From Folioceros fuciformis (lineage: Eukaryota > Anthocerotophyta > Anthocerotopsida > Anthocerotales): 32,277 bases of DNA. The position numbers and the translations under genes are program-made. The notes under the pieces were generated by a model. The model had not been told where the DNA came from, ran no database searches, and saw nothing but the letters and a program-made list of their open reading frames with translations. Each line of letters starts with the position of its first letter. Positions within the stretch are counted from its first letter, which is position 1. The stretch lies in contig JBNGIO010006356.1 of NCBI GenBank assembly GCA_049999805.1, positions 145,139 to 177,415 on the forward strand, given 5' to 3'. Shown here piece after piece: positions 1-11,501 of the stretch.

Positions 1-514
1 ACGAGGGCGACGTCCCACGGGGTCTAGAATGGGAAGACAAAGTGGTGGCAAGTGGAGAAGAGGAGAGCGGGGTGCGTTGCGAGGAGCAAGGGTTGGAGAC
101 TTTGACCTGATCCTTACCAGTGGCAGGCTGGCGTCGAAGGTGTCCGTTGTACTTGCGGGTGAATAGGTCGGCCGAGTGCACTCCCCGAGCGTCGAGTATC
201 TTCGTCGCTCATGGAGATGGGTCGCCAAGCATGCCATCAATCGTTGTGGAAGACAAGGTCACTCCGATGTGCTAACAGGGGTGGCTAATACGGGTTGGGT
301 GGATAGGCAGGCAAGAGCTTGAGCGCGAGACAAAGGAGATACGACAAAACAATGTATTCTGGTTAGAAGATGAGGTCCAAGGCCCCTCTTAATTACCTCA
401 TGAGGGGTTTTATACAAAAATCGAACTTCAGGTCAGAACAACCATCATAAATAACAAGGTCCTAGAATCTACTCTAAGGTCCTGGCAGTCCAATTCTGCC
501 AGGAGCTAGCTAAC

Positions 515-2568
515 AACTAACACTATGCCTTAATGAGAAGGTGGCGGGGTGGGAGAGGTGGAATTGGTGGAGGCTGCCACTACAGCGGGTCCTATGGGTG
601 AGGTGGGGCCAAGGGGGAGATTTTTCTCCGTGGATCAAGATAGGCAAATCGGCAGATGCAATCTAGGGCGAGCCGCTTAGGAGCTGAGTATCAGCTTTTG
701 GGCAGGAAAGTCTGCGGGACGGAGCCTCCAAACTGCTGGGTGCAGTATGCACGTTCGAAGGGGGTGTCGGAGTAGTTGTGCCTGTCACAGTATCTGCAGT
801 CTTACTCCGCCACACATCCGGAAGACTTCACTATGGAAGAAGGTATGGCTGTCGTCGAGCTGTTGGATGACGTCCATCACCATCTGACGAAAGTGTTTGC
901 TACTCTAGTCGCCACTTGGCTTTAGGCAAGTTGGCGTGTTGTGCTGATGTGGGTGCAACATACTTCTAGAGCTCCTCTAGGGGCACTGAGGCAACCATGG
1001 TCGATTCTTGTAATCGGAGATTGAAAACAGCCTCCGCCCATGCCCTCAGAAGAGCTACCACTATGTGGTCTACTCACGTTTCATAGTCCGCTAGTTGGGC
1101 TTGTAGTTCCTCCATCTTAGCCCAGAAACTATTGACGACGCGTCCGACCAATACTTTGCGCTCCTCCTCCTACGCATGTTCGTGGCTCTTTATGTCTTCG
1201 AACATGTGCGCGAGTTTCGTCTTCAGGGTCTGGACTTCGTGTTGGGTCTTCTCCTCAGCCTGCACTGCTTGGAGCTTACCTCGCAGGTCCTCCAATTGCC
1301 AGACCGCCTTAGACGACTTGTAGGTGGAGTCCTCCTCCCCCTCTAAAGCCCAGTTCCGCTCCTTCTGATACCAATCCCAGTCCACCGTATGCTACTTGGA
1401 GGCTTTCTGGGCATTTTTTTCCCGCTTCCTCCAGGCTTCTCGCTCCTTCACATGGATAGTCTCCATGGCACCCTATGACCGAGCGTTCTCTACCTGCGCT
1501 TCTTCACGCTGCTTTTCTAGAGCAGCTGTCTACTCTGTGACTTGACCCTTCAATTCCTTGAGCTCCCGCATGCACTTATCGCCCTCCTCCCGGTAATGAC
1601 CGAACTCCTCCCGGAACTCGGCAATGTACCCTACTACCAGCTCTTTAAGGGTGGTTAATTGAATTGCTAACTCAGTCATGCGCTTTCGGAGGTCGATGTT
1701 CTCGCCCTCCCGAGCAACCTACCTGAAGAACCAAGCCAATTCTTTTGCCACAAATGTGACAATCCCTTGGGCTGCCTATGTTGCTCCTTCGACTATGGTA
1801 TTGGAGTAGAACCAGTAATTGGGAGGAAACCGAGCTCTCCCAAAAGATGTCCAGTTAGCCCTCTCCATGGCCTCTGGGTACGTGATCCCTCCTTCGATGA
1901 GGTCTTCCAAGACGATTGACCGTGGTAAGGGCCTTACGGCGGTTGGGCTCCTCCTGGGCAAGCCTGGGTGCCGGAGTTGGGATTACTCCAACCTGTGGTG
2001 GACTGGGAGAGCAAGGACCTCTCCTCTTCTTCTTCCTGTGCGGTGATAGAGGCTGTTTTACCCCCAACAGCCCTATCCTATGTCGTTCGTTGTAGTCCAA
2101 TTGCGTGGCCAGCTAGACCAACTCCATGTGGTCCACTTCTTCCTTGGTCCTGGTACCGGAGCCGCCAGGAAGTCCTCCGACTTCGGGTTGGTAGGAGGTA
2201 GGGCACTCCTTAGCGGGATCTGTCAGCTCGAAGTGGACATCGGCTGAATATTCCACCGCTTGGGGAAGGGGTGCCTATTCCAGTGATGCATTCACCTTCC
2301 ACTTCGGAGGAGCGCAGGTGGGAGAGCTGGGGGCTGAAGTAGGGGCCATGGGTGGTGACTCCGGTCCAGCTCCACGGTTGTCCTTCAAGGTATCTAAGAC
2401 CGGCAGGGCCATTGGCAAAGTAAGGAGTACCTTGGGCTTGGTGGACGACACAACAGTCTTCTTCCTTGGAGCTGGTGTCGAATAGTGATGGAGGACGATG
2501 TTGGCACAAGGGGTAGCCGGGCAACTATGGCCCTCTCCAAATCTGCAAGGACCTTATAATGGCGCCAT
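515..2568 (-). pseudogene. decayed coiled-coil, gag-like repeat protein
   Basis: Reading the minus strand from an ATG at 2568 gives a protein-like frame: a Pro/Ser/Thr-rich N-terminal part, then a segment around 1920-1680 (SIVLEDLIEGGITYPEAMER, then PPNYWFYSNTI), then a long charged heptad-like region with many Glu, Lys, Arg and Gln residues (1680-1080) that looks like a coiled coil. The frame is broken by TAG codons at 2277, 2115, 1778, 1721, 1532, 1475, 1394, 1172, 968 and 902 (first base), a TGA at 1076, a TAA near 2556, and probable frameshifts near 1925 and 880. A Pro/Ser-rich tail follows to a stop near 515. I do not recognise the family. A gag-like or other repeat-encoded protein is an inference from decay and setting. 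No protease or reverse transcriptase is visible. Confidence 0.5.
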
Positions 2569-3009
2569 ATATGAAATAAAAAGGGGGAGAGACCTGAGGC
2601 AAGTTGTTTCTCCTATCTAAGCTTCCTAACATCAGACTAAATCCGATATGCCACGACTTTTCCCCAATCCCTTGATGTCCCCTGCGCTAGCTCGTAGAGT
2701 AGCAATAGAACTTCATCCGCTATGTGGTCTGTCTTAGTGACTAGCAGCCAATTTGATGAGGATAGGTGTTGATTCATTAGGGTTCATTAAATGATATGTA
2801 TGTATGTAGACATAATTAGTTTACTCACCCCTTCAGTAGGGTTACGTCGTATAATGAAAGGTCATGTTTGTTCATGATATCTTAAATACAGTTGGCGTTT
2901 CACAAAAAATGTTAATCAATGTAATATTTCTAGATACAAATTAAAGTAATCGTTTTATAGCAATTGGTCAACACCAAACCCCACATTTCACATTTCATTT
3001 CAATCGGTC

Positions 3010-3590
3010 ACAATTCACAATGAGGCATGCCACTCCTGTGATCCGGAGGTCCTCGATATTGTGAATTAATCACTCATGGGTGATCTTGAAGGAGCCGTCC
3101 ATTAGGAGAGCTGAGAGAACCTCTTTCACCAGCGCCTTATTTCGTTGGGAATTAAGGTATAGTCCTCCACGCTCCTCCATTAGATGCCGATAGACCTCCC
3201 GCATCATGTGGATGGTCTAAAGGGTGGGGTTGTCCTGGACCTTGGAAGACTCTGGTTTGCCCCACACGAGCCATAACATCATAACAAACTCCCTTACTGC
3301 TACTGTGGATTGCATGCCCCAGGCAAACTGGAAAATCCCCAGCTCCCACCCACTGCTCCATCAAGTCTCCTGCCGCTACTATCCATGGTGCAAAATTTGG
3401 GTAGGTCCACATCTGGATTTGATCTGCGTTGATCCGCCAGATGTTGTCTACCTTGAGGAATTGTCTTGGCTCCATGAGGCATACGAGGAAACTCTGAGGG
3501 AGGAGACTAAGGGGGAGGAGTGTGCAATTAGAAGCACGCCAAAGCAGCAACAAGTCAATTTGCCGTCGCTAAAGAGAATCAGATGGTGGT
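3010..3590 (-). pseudogene. second decayed minus-strand coding relic
   Basis: The minus strand keeps one coherent frame from about 3390 to 3010, including MMREVYRHLMEERGG and KALVKEVLSALLMDGSFKI, with in-frame TAG at 3219 and two adjacent TAGs near 3380, again where Gln is plausible. A parallel frame (3553-3152) is open and contains MWTYPNFAPWIVAAGDLMEQW, so a frameshift probably separates the two parts. The relic lies upstream of the 515-2568 relic on the same strand and shows the same stop signature, so both may come from one element. The family is not recognised. Confidence 0.4.
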
Positions 3591-3738
3591 GAGGAGAGCG
3601 AGAAGACAGAGGAGAGTCAAGGTGTTAGAATGAGGCTCAAGCGGGGTGGCAGGAAGGAGAGGGAAGGGTTGGAGTCTAAAGGGAGGCTTACGCTAACTAA
3701 AAAATTTACTCTAGCCGTCGTTGGTACGTCTGCAACAA

Positions 3739-3825
3739 TCCGTGAGCGGTTACGCTCGCTCCTTTGCATGATGACGAGGATGCCAAATCAGAATGGATCG
3801 TGGTCTGTATTAGTCCGCTCACGGA
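3739..3825. repeat. 11 bp inverted repeat with 65 bp spacer
   Basis: TCCGTGAGCGG at 3739-3749 is perfectly complementary to CCGCTCACGGA at 3815-3825. It could be a hairpin or a terminal-repeat remnant. No target-site duplication or coding context supports a specific element. Confidence 0.4.
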
Positions 3826-3845
3826 GTGGTCCTCTGGAGCTCTAG

Positions 3846-5687
3846 CATGCCTTCTACTCAGAAGAACTTGGATTAACCTATTATCTTTTATCGCCTAAAA
3901 AAAAAATCCCGCCCACTCCGATGACAAGTCCAACAGACCACCAGAGTACTGCTTTGATGATTGTTTTTGGAGCTAACAAGATTGGTTGCAAAAAATACAA
4001 CAAAGGTGCAGAACGAGACAATAGTGGATAATCATACCAAGCATATTGAGATAGAAGAGTTTGCCCTAGCAAGGTCCTTGTGGACATGTATGCATTATGA
4101 GTGTTGATGAAAGAGGGTGGTGGCAACATTGTAGTCACATGGAGACAAGTTGAAACTATCTAGGTGGTGCATATGTTTGATAGTTGGCATAGCTGAGTTT
4201 ATGTTCAGGAGATCTTGCAAAGTAAGCAAAATACTTCGATAAAGCATGTGTTTCATAGAAAGAAGGAGTAGTAAAAATTGCATTTATCCCATTATCATTG
4301 TTACACCAAAATATGTAACAATCGTAGCCCATATAGTGTATTTAGTATGTACAATGAGTTTCGAGCTCAAGAAGATAGTGCCATCAAGGCATAAGTTGGG
4401 GGAAGATAATACCAAAGAAAATGCACTAAAGAGTTTGCGAGAAAAGAGGCCATAAAGCAACAAAGGCGAGAAGAATGTTGAGAGTGTGGAGTATCAAGAA
4501 GAAGCAAATTATGTCGGATCAAAGTATGATTTTCAGGAACCATGCTATGGACCAAGAGATCAGTGATGGAATGCCATGAACAAAGAGATCGTAGTTGTGC
4601 AATCACATATTTGGTGACATATGCTTACTAGAGTTGAAATTGATTTTGCAAAGTGGTGTGAAAGTAAGAAAATATGTCAATTAGGCTACTCATTAGTTGT
4701 GGTAGTAGTAGTATGCATGTAGGAGCTTTTGAGTAGCTACTATCTTGATCCACTGGACGACAAAGCAATGAGGCAATTGCCTACAAATGTGAGGCATATA
4801 AGATAGAAGTGAATTCATGAATTCAAATAGAAGCAGATTCAAGGATTTATAATTCTTGAAAGCGTTGAAGGCCAAAGACATCATGTTTGGAGATGGGCAC
4901 CTTTGAGAAGCCATGAAGCAAGAAAGCATGTCATATTTTTCCGTACAAAAACCTTGAAACCAAAGGTGGCAAGACAAAGATTTATAACTATAAGTGGCCC
5001 TTATGGTGTTAGGTATGCTAACTCACTAGGAAGAGTATTGAGCTCATGAGACAACGATCTAGAAGAGCTAAAGTCATGGGAGCCAAAGGTAACAACAAGC
5101 TATATGTTTGGAGCCGCAAATATGGAGACTATTATTGAAAGAACAAGATGAAGACTCTCGAGGTGGTTCATTGATGTCAACATAAAGACATAGCTGTGTA
5201 GTACTTGTGTAGCTTATTAAGGAAGCAAGTGTTGAAAGGACAAGTAAGTCACTAAAGCATTGCAAGCTAGGGCAACCACGACGAAGGAAGAAAAGTTATT
5301 GAAAGCACAAGTCAAATATGAAGATCAGCCCAAGTCGAGGGAGTGGGATGTGAATAAAGAATGAAGATCGGCCCAATTTGAGGACGTAGGATGTGAGTAA
5401 AGAACGAAGATTGGCCCAAGTTGAGGGAGTGAGATGTAAGTAAAGAAAAAATAGTCGAGCAGAAGTAGTGAATGTTGTGTTCTTGGAATGTCACATTTGT
5501 GATCGCATCAATGAAGAAGAATCCATTCTCTTAGACGATCATTGCAACTAAGGACATAATTTATTTTATCTACAACCAATATAAAGGGAAGTGCAATAAT
5601 AAGAGTAAATTTGTCTAGATTGCACAAAGTTTTGCAAGCCATAAAGCATCAAGCTAATCCTCATTAACGGATAATACAAATAGATTG
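3846..5687. other. AT-rich decayed DNA without an intact gene
   Basis: No open frame exceeds about 95 codons and none reads like a conserved protein. A short plus-strand stretch near 4078-4140 (KVLVDMYA, then after a disrupted part VVTW) resembles the L-to-S junction of a PLS-type PPR gene and might be a pseudogene scrap, but the match is too short to call. The 3' part carries the 43 bp tandem repeat annotated separately. The setting next to decayed repeats suggests old transposable-element sequence. Confidence 0.4.
5318..5446. repeat. tandem repeat, 3 x 43 bp
   Basis: Three consecutive 43 bp units start at 5318, 5361 and 5404. Each contains GAAGATYRGCCCAA near its start and GATGTRARTAAAGA at its end, with several substitutions between units. 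The unit length is not a multiple of three and all frames have stops, so it is non-coding. The GCCCAAGTYGAGGGAG core is reminiscent of a polypurine tract before an LTR, but no LTR pair was found. Confidence 0.8.
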
Positions 5688-5787
5688 NNNNNNNNNNNNN
5701 NNNNNNNNNNNNNNNNNNNNNNNNNNNNNNNNNNNNNNNNNNNNNNNNNNNNNNNNNNNNNNNNNNNNNNNNNNNNNNNNNNNNNNN
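5688..5787. other. assembly gap, 100 N
   Basis: Exactly 100 N, the usual placeholder for a gap of unknown size. Flanks (TAGATTG before, ATGGGGCG after) show no overlap, so real sequence is probably missing. Confidence 0.95.
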
Positions 5788-6085
5788 ATGGGGCGATAAT
5801 AATAAAATGCAATAATAAATGTGTGCATAATATGGTGTAGTATGAATAAAAAAAAATCATTAGCAAATAAACCATGCATGAATTCAACACATCGCAAGGT
5901 AGCACAACAAGTTTCAAGCACGCTGCGCTCGCTAAGATGAATGATCGTGCAATGTCAAGTACGCGCATGCAAAAAGAAATTTAAGCTAATATATGATAAG
6001 TGATAAATAATATATTATTTAGGTTTGATAATGATTTAAAAATAAAACATAAACTTAATAGATAGTCACAAAACTAGGTATCTGC
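5788..6085. other. AT-rich spacer between gap and repeats
   Basis: About 300 bases of AT-rich DNA with no coding frame, RNA gene or recognisable element. It leads directly into the 28 bp duplication and the minisatellite. Confidence 0.5.
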
Positions 6086-6141
6086 ATCCTCCAATAATAG
6101 GCATACAAGCTCAATCCTCCAATAATAGGCATACAAGCTCA
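6086..6141. repeat. perfect 28 bp tandem duplication
   Basis: Positions 6086-6113 and 6114-6141 are identical; the unit starts ATCCTCCAATAATAGG and ends CAAGCTCA. The perfect identity indicates a recent duplication. It directly precedes the minisatellite. Confidence 0.9.
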
Positions 6142-6165
6142 TCTTAACGCCGCTCAGCTTAACGA

Positions 6166-6930
6166 CATCCACTTGTAGCTACTTAGCTCAATGGTATCCA
6201 CTTGTAGGTGCTTAGCTCAATAGTATCCAGCTGTAGTTGTATTACAATTGACAACCACTTGTACCTACTTAGCTTAATGGTATCCACTTGTAGGTGCTTA
6301 GCTTTATAGTATCCACCTGTAGTTGTATTACAATCGACAACCACTTACAGCCCCTCAACTCAACAGCATCCACTTGTAGTTGTGATATAATCAACAATAT
6401 CCACTAGTAGCCGCTCAGCTCAACAGTATCCATAGGTAGTTGTATTACAATTAATAGTATCCACTTGTAGTTGCTCAGCTTAACGGTATCCACTTGTAGT
6501 TGTATTACAATCAACAATATCCACTTGTAGTTATATTACAATCAACAGTATCTACTTGTAGCTAGTTAGCTCAATGCTATCCACTTTTAGTTATATTACA
6601 ATCAGTATCCACTTGTAGCTAGTTAGCTCAATGCTATCCACTTGTAGCTATTTAGCTCAATGCTATCCTCTTGCAATTGCTTAGCTCAACGGTATACACT
6701 TGTAGCTGCTTAGCTCAATGTTAGCTCAAAGGTATACACTTGTAGCTCCTCAGCTCAATGCTATCCACTTGCAGCTGTTTAGCTCAACGATATCCACTTG
6801 TAGCTGCTTAACTCAATGCTATCCTCTTGTACCTGCTTACCTCAACGGTATACACTTGTAGCTGCTCAGCTCAATGCTATCCACTTGTAGCTGCTTAGCT
6901 CAATGCTATCCACTTGTAGCTATATTACAA
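6166..6930. repeat. minisatellite, about 26 units of 28-31 bp
   Basis: Units open with TATCCACTTGTAG and end in one of two ways: type A with GCTGCTTAGCTCAATG, type B with TTGTATTACAATCAAC. The left part follows an A-A-B order twice (about 6166-6340), the middle is mixed, and from about 6610 the array is nearly all type A. One unit near 6700-6735 carries a partial internal duplication of TTAGCTCAA. Unit length is not a multiple of three and stops occur in every frame, so it is not coding. Function unknown. Confidence 0.9.
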
Positions 6931-7651
6931 GCTTGCATTCTCTTCGAAATCTATTTGACGTCCATCCACTTGGAGCTTGTATTATGAGATCTAGGTGTAC
7001 AAGATCACATTGCCTGATTTTGGATTTAGGAACTTAGGCTATAACTCTAAGAAGTGTGGATGCATCTAGATTTTGATGAGGTGATGAAAGAAAGCAAACG
7101 CTGCAATCATTTAAATGACATTTAAATGAGGTTACAACATTGTAATGTGCAAGCTGTGGCATAGTGTGAAAAATAAATTAATCCTTGACTAATGAACCAT
7201 GTATAAATACAGCAAATTATGGCACAACATAATACAACTTTAATCTTTCCACACCTACTTAGATGGTGCAGTACTTATGAACCATTGCCATGACACATCC
7301 TCCTACTACTAACTCCAAGGGTAGAGTATTTATGATAACTCCGAAGGGGTGGGTGCACTTGCTCATATATGGATTCTTGTGTTCCAAAAGTCCAACAACC
7401 TTTACATGTGATTGGGTTTATACTTAAAAATGTACTTATAATTTCTAAAATTATAAATATTGTTCTAAAGATAATGGGCACACTAATGCCTTGTTCTTCG
7501 GTTAAGACACCCTTGTAAAGCACTCCGGTGGCTCATCTCCAGAACTAAGACAAAATGAAAATACATCGTGTGGTCACACCATGTATATACACAAAGGCGT
7601 GCTTTGGTCATGGGCAACGTGTGACTTGGGCGCGCCGTGCAGACGGGTCTG
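6931..7651. other. 3' flank of the WEE1-type kinase gene
   Basis: AT-rich DNA between the minisatellite and the kinase stop codon. It probably holds the kinase 3' UTR and polyadenylation region on the minus strand. The open frames present are short and unlike known proteins. Nothing else is recognised. Confidence 0.5.
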
Positions 7652-9897
7652 TCATTTTCCCCAAGCTAAAACATCTGTTGCGCTAGGCCGGCTCTCGGGA
7701 TCGGAGCTCAACAAAGACTTGACAAGCGCAGCAAGCGCGGGAGACCTGGTAACGGGTATCTCCAGGTGGCCCTCTCGGGCAGGCCCAGAACGTGGAAGCC
7801 TGCTACTGGTCACCCATTCATATACCATTGCACCAAAGCTATACATGTCAGATGCTGTGCTCGGTTCCTGTTCCCTGAGAAGCTCTGGCGCTAAGTAAGC
7901 TCCGTCGCCTTCCTCCCACTCCCACAGTCTCCGAGGGACCGCAAGTCCGAAATCTCCGATCTTAAGCACTTCTGCAAAAAGACGAGCAAATCCTGAATAC
8001 ACCGATCAAGTAATAGATCGACGTGGCCTTCCGAGAAATGAAGGATAACCTCTCAAAATTCTTACCATCATTGTCAACAAATATATTGTCTGGCTTTATG
8101 TCAAGATGCAATAGACCATTCGAGTGGATGTGATGTAGACCGGACGCTACCTGGGTAATAAAGCCCCATATCTGTATTCCAAAAAAGCCTGAGCTCGCAT
8201 CCCAAAATATGAAATCCGACACAAACGAAACCTGTGTACACGACGGCAACATCTATACCTGGGACTCCGAGAGAGGTTGGTCCAATGAATCTACGTATGT
8301 CCTCAAGTTGCCCCCTTCACACAACTCCATTTGCACGTAGAAGTGTGAATGCTGTTGCCAGCCCCGGAAGTACTTAACCACGTTCGGATGCTCAGTCAAG
8401 TCAGCCACACTCTGAATCTCTCTCAAGTACCGCTCCCTGTCTTCTCGGTTGCGAAACTGACGCTTGCTCATCTTGACAGCACAAAGCGAGCCACCCCTTC
8501 TGTCCCTTGCTTCATAGACCTGTGGAGAAGCAACACCACAGTAGAGTAAGAGTTAGACTTGTACGACAGTCACGAGCTCAACATGACATGTCATTGCAGC
8601 TGTCTGAGTTAAGCAGGCAATCATGGCGTACTTACAGTGCTGAAGGAGCCTCGTCCAATTTCTCTGATGAACTCGAAGTGTTTGTCGAACATGAAAATGC
8701 TAGCACTTCTTTTCAAGTGCGTAGTCATTAGCAACTTCGTTTCTTTCAGACTGCTTTGCCTCGAGAGATCCTTGGTTCGGCTGTAGCAGAGAGAAACCCG
8801 TTTAGAATGACTGTGGGCAGACGCCCTCACAGACTGAGAGCCCAAACAAGCATCAAAGGACTTTTAAAACCCTACGCTCCTGTGTTCATGAGCCACGCCT
8901 ACCAACGCAGGCTCTTTTTTGTCTGCAACAATCTACTTAGTCTTAATGGTCAGCTAAATTGAAACCTTAGATAAGGGGCATCAGGACACTCTAGAATGTG
9001 AGGCCTGGATGTGGAGCAGGGCGTGGATGGTGACTCGGGCTCGTCGATGTCTTCTCCTTTGATACTACCAACCGATATCTCTACTTTGCCCTGAACTTCA
9101 GCCTCACCATCATCATCACCTCTACCAATGCTGTCACTCGCACTGACACATCTACTCTCAGCCTGCACTGCACACCAAAGTCAGCTACTAAAAAATTCAA
9201 GAGAGGGCGACGAAAAGAAAACGCTTCAGTGCACACTCACCTTACGCGCGTGTTTCCGCCAGCCCGAGACACCGGATTCTTCTGACATAAGGGGCTTCCT
9301 CTGAGTCGAAATTGGGGGAAGTACAGCAGCCCTCAATGGCAACTGAAGGTTGTCTGTCGGCGAGGTCCTGCTAACACTTGCATGGCTTGCATGAGAAGAA
9401 GCATCATGCAGCTGAGGATCCAATCTCACTCCACTACCAACTTCGAACCTGCTGTTCCCGGATGGAATGGGAGATAGGTAATCCAAAGAGGGGCCTGGAA
9501 AATCCAGACAGCAAAACCCCCAGGTCAGACATTGACACGCTGCACCGGTGGATTGCGTCAAGCTCAAATAACAGACACGCTCTTCCACCAATGTCCTATC
9601 AGCGAGGGTCTTACCATCAAAAATGCTGACAGGAGAGTTTTCAAACACCAGGGAACAAGCTTGCCCTGGGGATCTCATCACCATTGCAGCAGCAGCTTGG
9701 GTTATCCCGACCACCAGGGACATGGGGCTGCAAGTGCTGGATACGTCTGCAGATTCCCCGCAATCTGCAGCATCAACCCGGCTCAGAGCTGGGGACGCAT
9801 CTGCGAAGTCTCGAACGGGCTGGGCAGCCGAAGACTGTGAAGCTGCTCTCCTACTGAGAACAAACTGAACTGACGTGCTCAACGACTCTCCCACCAT
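7652..9897 (-). CDS. WEE1: WEE1/Myt1-family protein kinase
   Basis: WEE-family kinases inhibit cyclin-dependent kinases by phosphorylating the ATP-loop Tyr/Thr and act in the DNA-damage and S-phase checkpoint in plants. Six coding exons fit in frame: 9897-9241, 9162-8966, 8810-8636, 8519-8259, 8171-8066 and 7971-7652, giving about 571 residues. The N-terminal half is Ser/Pro-rich and contains a FPGPSLDYLSPIP segment (about residue 145) resembling the conserved FxTPDYITP motif of plant WEE1. The kinase domain starts near residue 332: glycine loop EIGRGSFST, lysine in CAVKMSK, catalytic loop HLDIKPDN, DFG in IGDFGLAV, and the activation end EEGDGAYLAPELL, typical of the WEE1/Myt1 group. The domain ends soon after SRPSATDVLA. 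ATG 9897 is chosen because the bases before it form a strong splice acceptor (pyrimidines then GTGTGCAG); the ATG at 9957 would translate that tract. WEE1 versus a separate Myt1-like branch is not settled. Confidence 0.85.
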
Positions 9898-10680
9898 TGC
9901 TGCACACGAATAGAAAAGGGGTAAAAACGAGTCATTGAGCGAGGACGACTCCCACATGCCTGCTACCAGTTTCTAAATGCGCCGCGGAAAACTATGGCCC
10001 AGACCGAAACTCAAAACGTCGAGTCTGCTGACACACTGCACCCTAGGGTCCAGTTTGATGGCACCAGACGCCGCAGCACCTAAAGGCTGAAAGCCGCTGC
10101 AGAAAAGAAAAGACAAAAAAAAATCCAGAAGGGCCCGCCGGGCGGGTGAGAGGCGCTTACAGACTAGATCTTGAAACACAAAGTCGAGGGTCCACGTGAG
10201 AACAAAAATGTGCTGCTCAATCGCATGTGGGTTCCCATGGAATGACGAAGAACCTCATGTTGAACAGGACGAGGCAGCGTCCGGGTTTCAAGACAGGTGC
10301 TCACGCAAAGTCATGCAGACCAGGTGCAACCTGGGATTAAGGAAACCGTCTGGACAGAACACCGTAGGTCGGTCTTCAAGATAGGAGCGCCTAGCATCAG
10401 CAGCTTTCAACCGATGAGGACAGGAACACCTTCGCTCGGCAACCAGGAGGACCAGGAAAACGGTGGCGATGGTTCGGCAGAAGGCAGCCTGCACTGGCCG
10501 CGGCCGTCAAGACAGAAGACTGGGCGGGAAGCAAACTCGATGTGGCTTCCAGCGAAGTAAACGCGTGTTTTACTCACTTGCGGTTTTGGTCTGGATCGCC
10601 GAACTTTCGTAGCTGTCTTAAAGCGCACTTCTCCTGTCGATTTATCTAAAGGTGAAGTCCATTGTATGGAGTTTCATAAT
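9898..10680 (-). other. 5' region of WEE1-type gene, probable UTR introns
   Basis: On the minus strand there is a strong donor, CCGCAA|GTGAGT, just after 10577, and a strong acceptor with a long pyrimidine run ending CTGCAG at about 10097. A third acceptor lies just before the ATG at 9897. This suggests one or two upstream exons with introns. The frame before the donor (10660-10577) is open and protein-like (STGEVRFKTATKVRRSRPKP) but has no ATG, so it could be UTR or part of a longer first exon. Confidence 0.4.
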
Positions 10681-11184
10681 TCAAAATTAATGCAGCAAAA
10701 TAATAATATATTTAAATTTAACTTAAATTTCATAATAAAAATTATATTAATTTTATCTGAAAAAAATTCTTATTATTAACAAAGAGATGGAAAGTGTCAT
10801 TACTTCAAAGATTGGAAGATTTTAACTAAAAGACTATAGTTTAAAGAAAATCAATAGGATTGAATTTTTGAATTTATGTGAGTCTTTCACCCAATAATTT
10901 GAAGAGAATGAAAGGGGCATATCCCAGAATTCCATCCACGGTGCTTGGTTTTTGCTTGCCTTACCTCAAACTCAAACTCATACTCAAATATGATATGCAT
11001 GACATGAAGCAGTGTGCATATGAACTCCTCCGTCCTAAGTTGAAAGGTATCTAACATTCTGGCACTTTCTACCGAAGCTCAAAGGTATCTAACATTCTAG
11101 CACTTTCTATCTTGAATTTGGGCACTTTCTAACTCAAGATGCGCCTGCTAGCAAAAACTCTAAACTGCGGGGCATCCACAACTC
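10681..11184. other. AT-rich spacer
   Basis: Very AT-rich, with poly-A/T runs and no coding frame. Its right part holds the 29 bp direct repeat annotated separately. No gene seen. Confidence 0.5.
11043..11109. repeat. 29 bp direct repeat, 38 bp period
   Basis: 11043-11071 and 11081-11109 share AAAGGTATCTAACATTCT followed by GCACTTTCTA, with one substitution. A third partial copy (GGGCACTTTCTA) follows at about 11120. It lies just outside the left inverted repeat of the Harbinger element. Confidence 0.85.
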
Positions 11185-11200
11185 AAGGGCCTTTCACAAT
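11185..11200 (+). repeat. left terminal inverted repeat (candidate)
   Basis: AAGGGCCTTTCACAAT, perfectly complementary to 15521-15536. Similarity extends outward as ACTC here against ACTG on the other end, so the true terminus may lie a few bases further out. Confidence 0.65.
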
Positions 11201-11501
11201 CGCAATTCAAAGTACTGTGCCGTTTCTTGGAAAGAAAAGAAAAGCTCTAAAAAAGGCTTTCTTTCCATCAAAGAAAGAAGCAAATTGCGCACACGGTGAG
11301 TTTGTAGTATTCTATATTTGGTCCAAAAACGGTCCAGGGACTTGCTCTGTTTCCATTGTATATCCCCCGCACGTCCGCCTCTCGCGATTATGAAGACTCT
11401 TCTAGCCTTCACAGCAAAATTTCTAGCTTCCACCACAAGTACTCAAGCCTCTTCTTAGCCTCAGCCACATACTCCGCCTCCTCGCCAATCAACACTTCAT
11501 C

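Noticed and set aside
515-2568. An alternative genetic code with TAG read as Gln
   Set aside because: CK2B and RRP6L3 in the same window end at TAG at their conserved C termini, and the relic also has frameshifts and TGA/TAA.
6166-6930. CRISPR-like array
   Set aside because: Units are contiguous degenerate tandem repeats without unique spacers, in a plant nuclear setting with no cas genes.
9226-9957. Start of WEE1 at the upstream ATG 9957
   Set aside because: The bases between 9957 and 9897 form a pyrimidine-rich tract ending in GTGTGCAG, a strong splice acceptor, so the later ATG is preferred. Not excluded.
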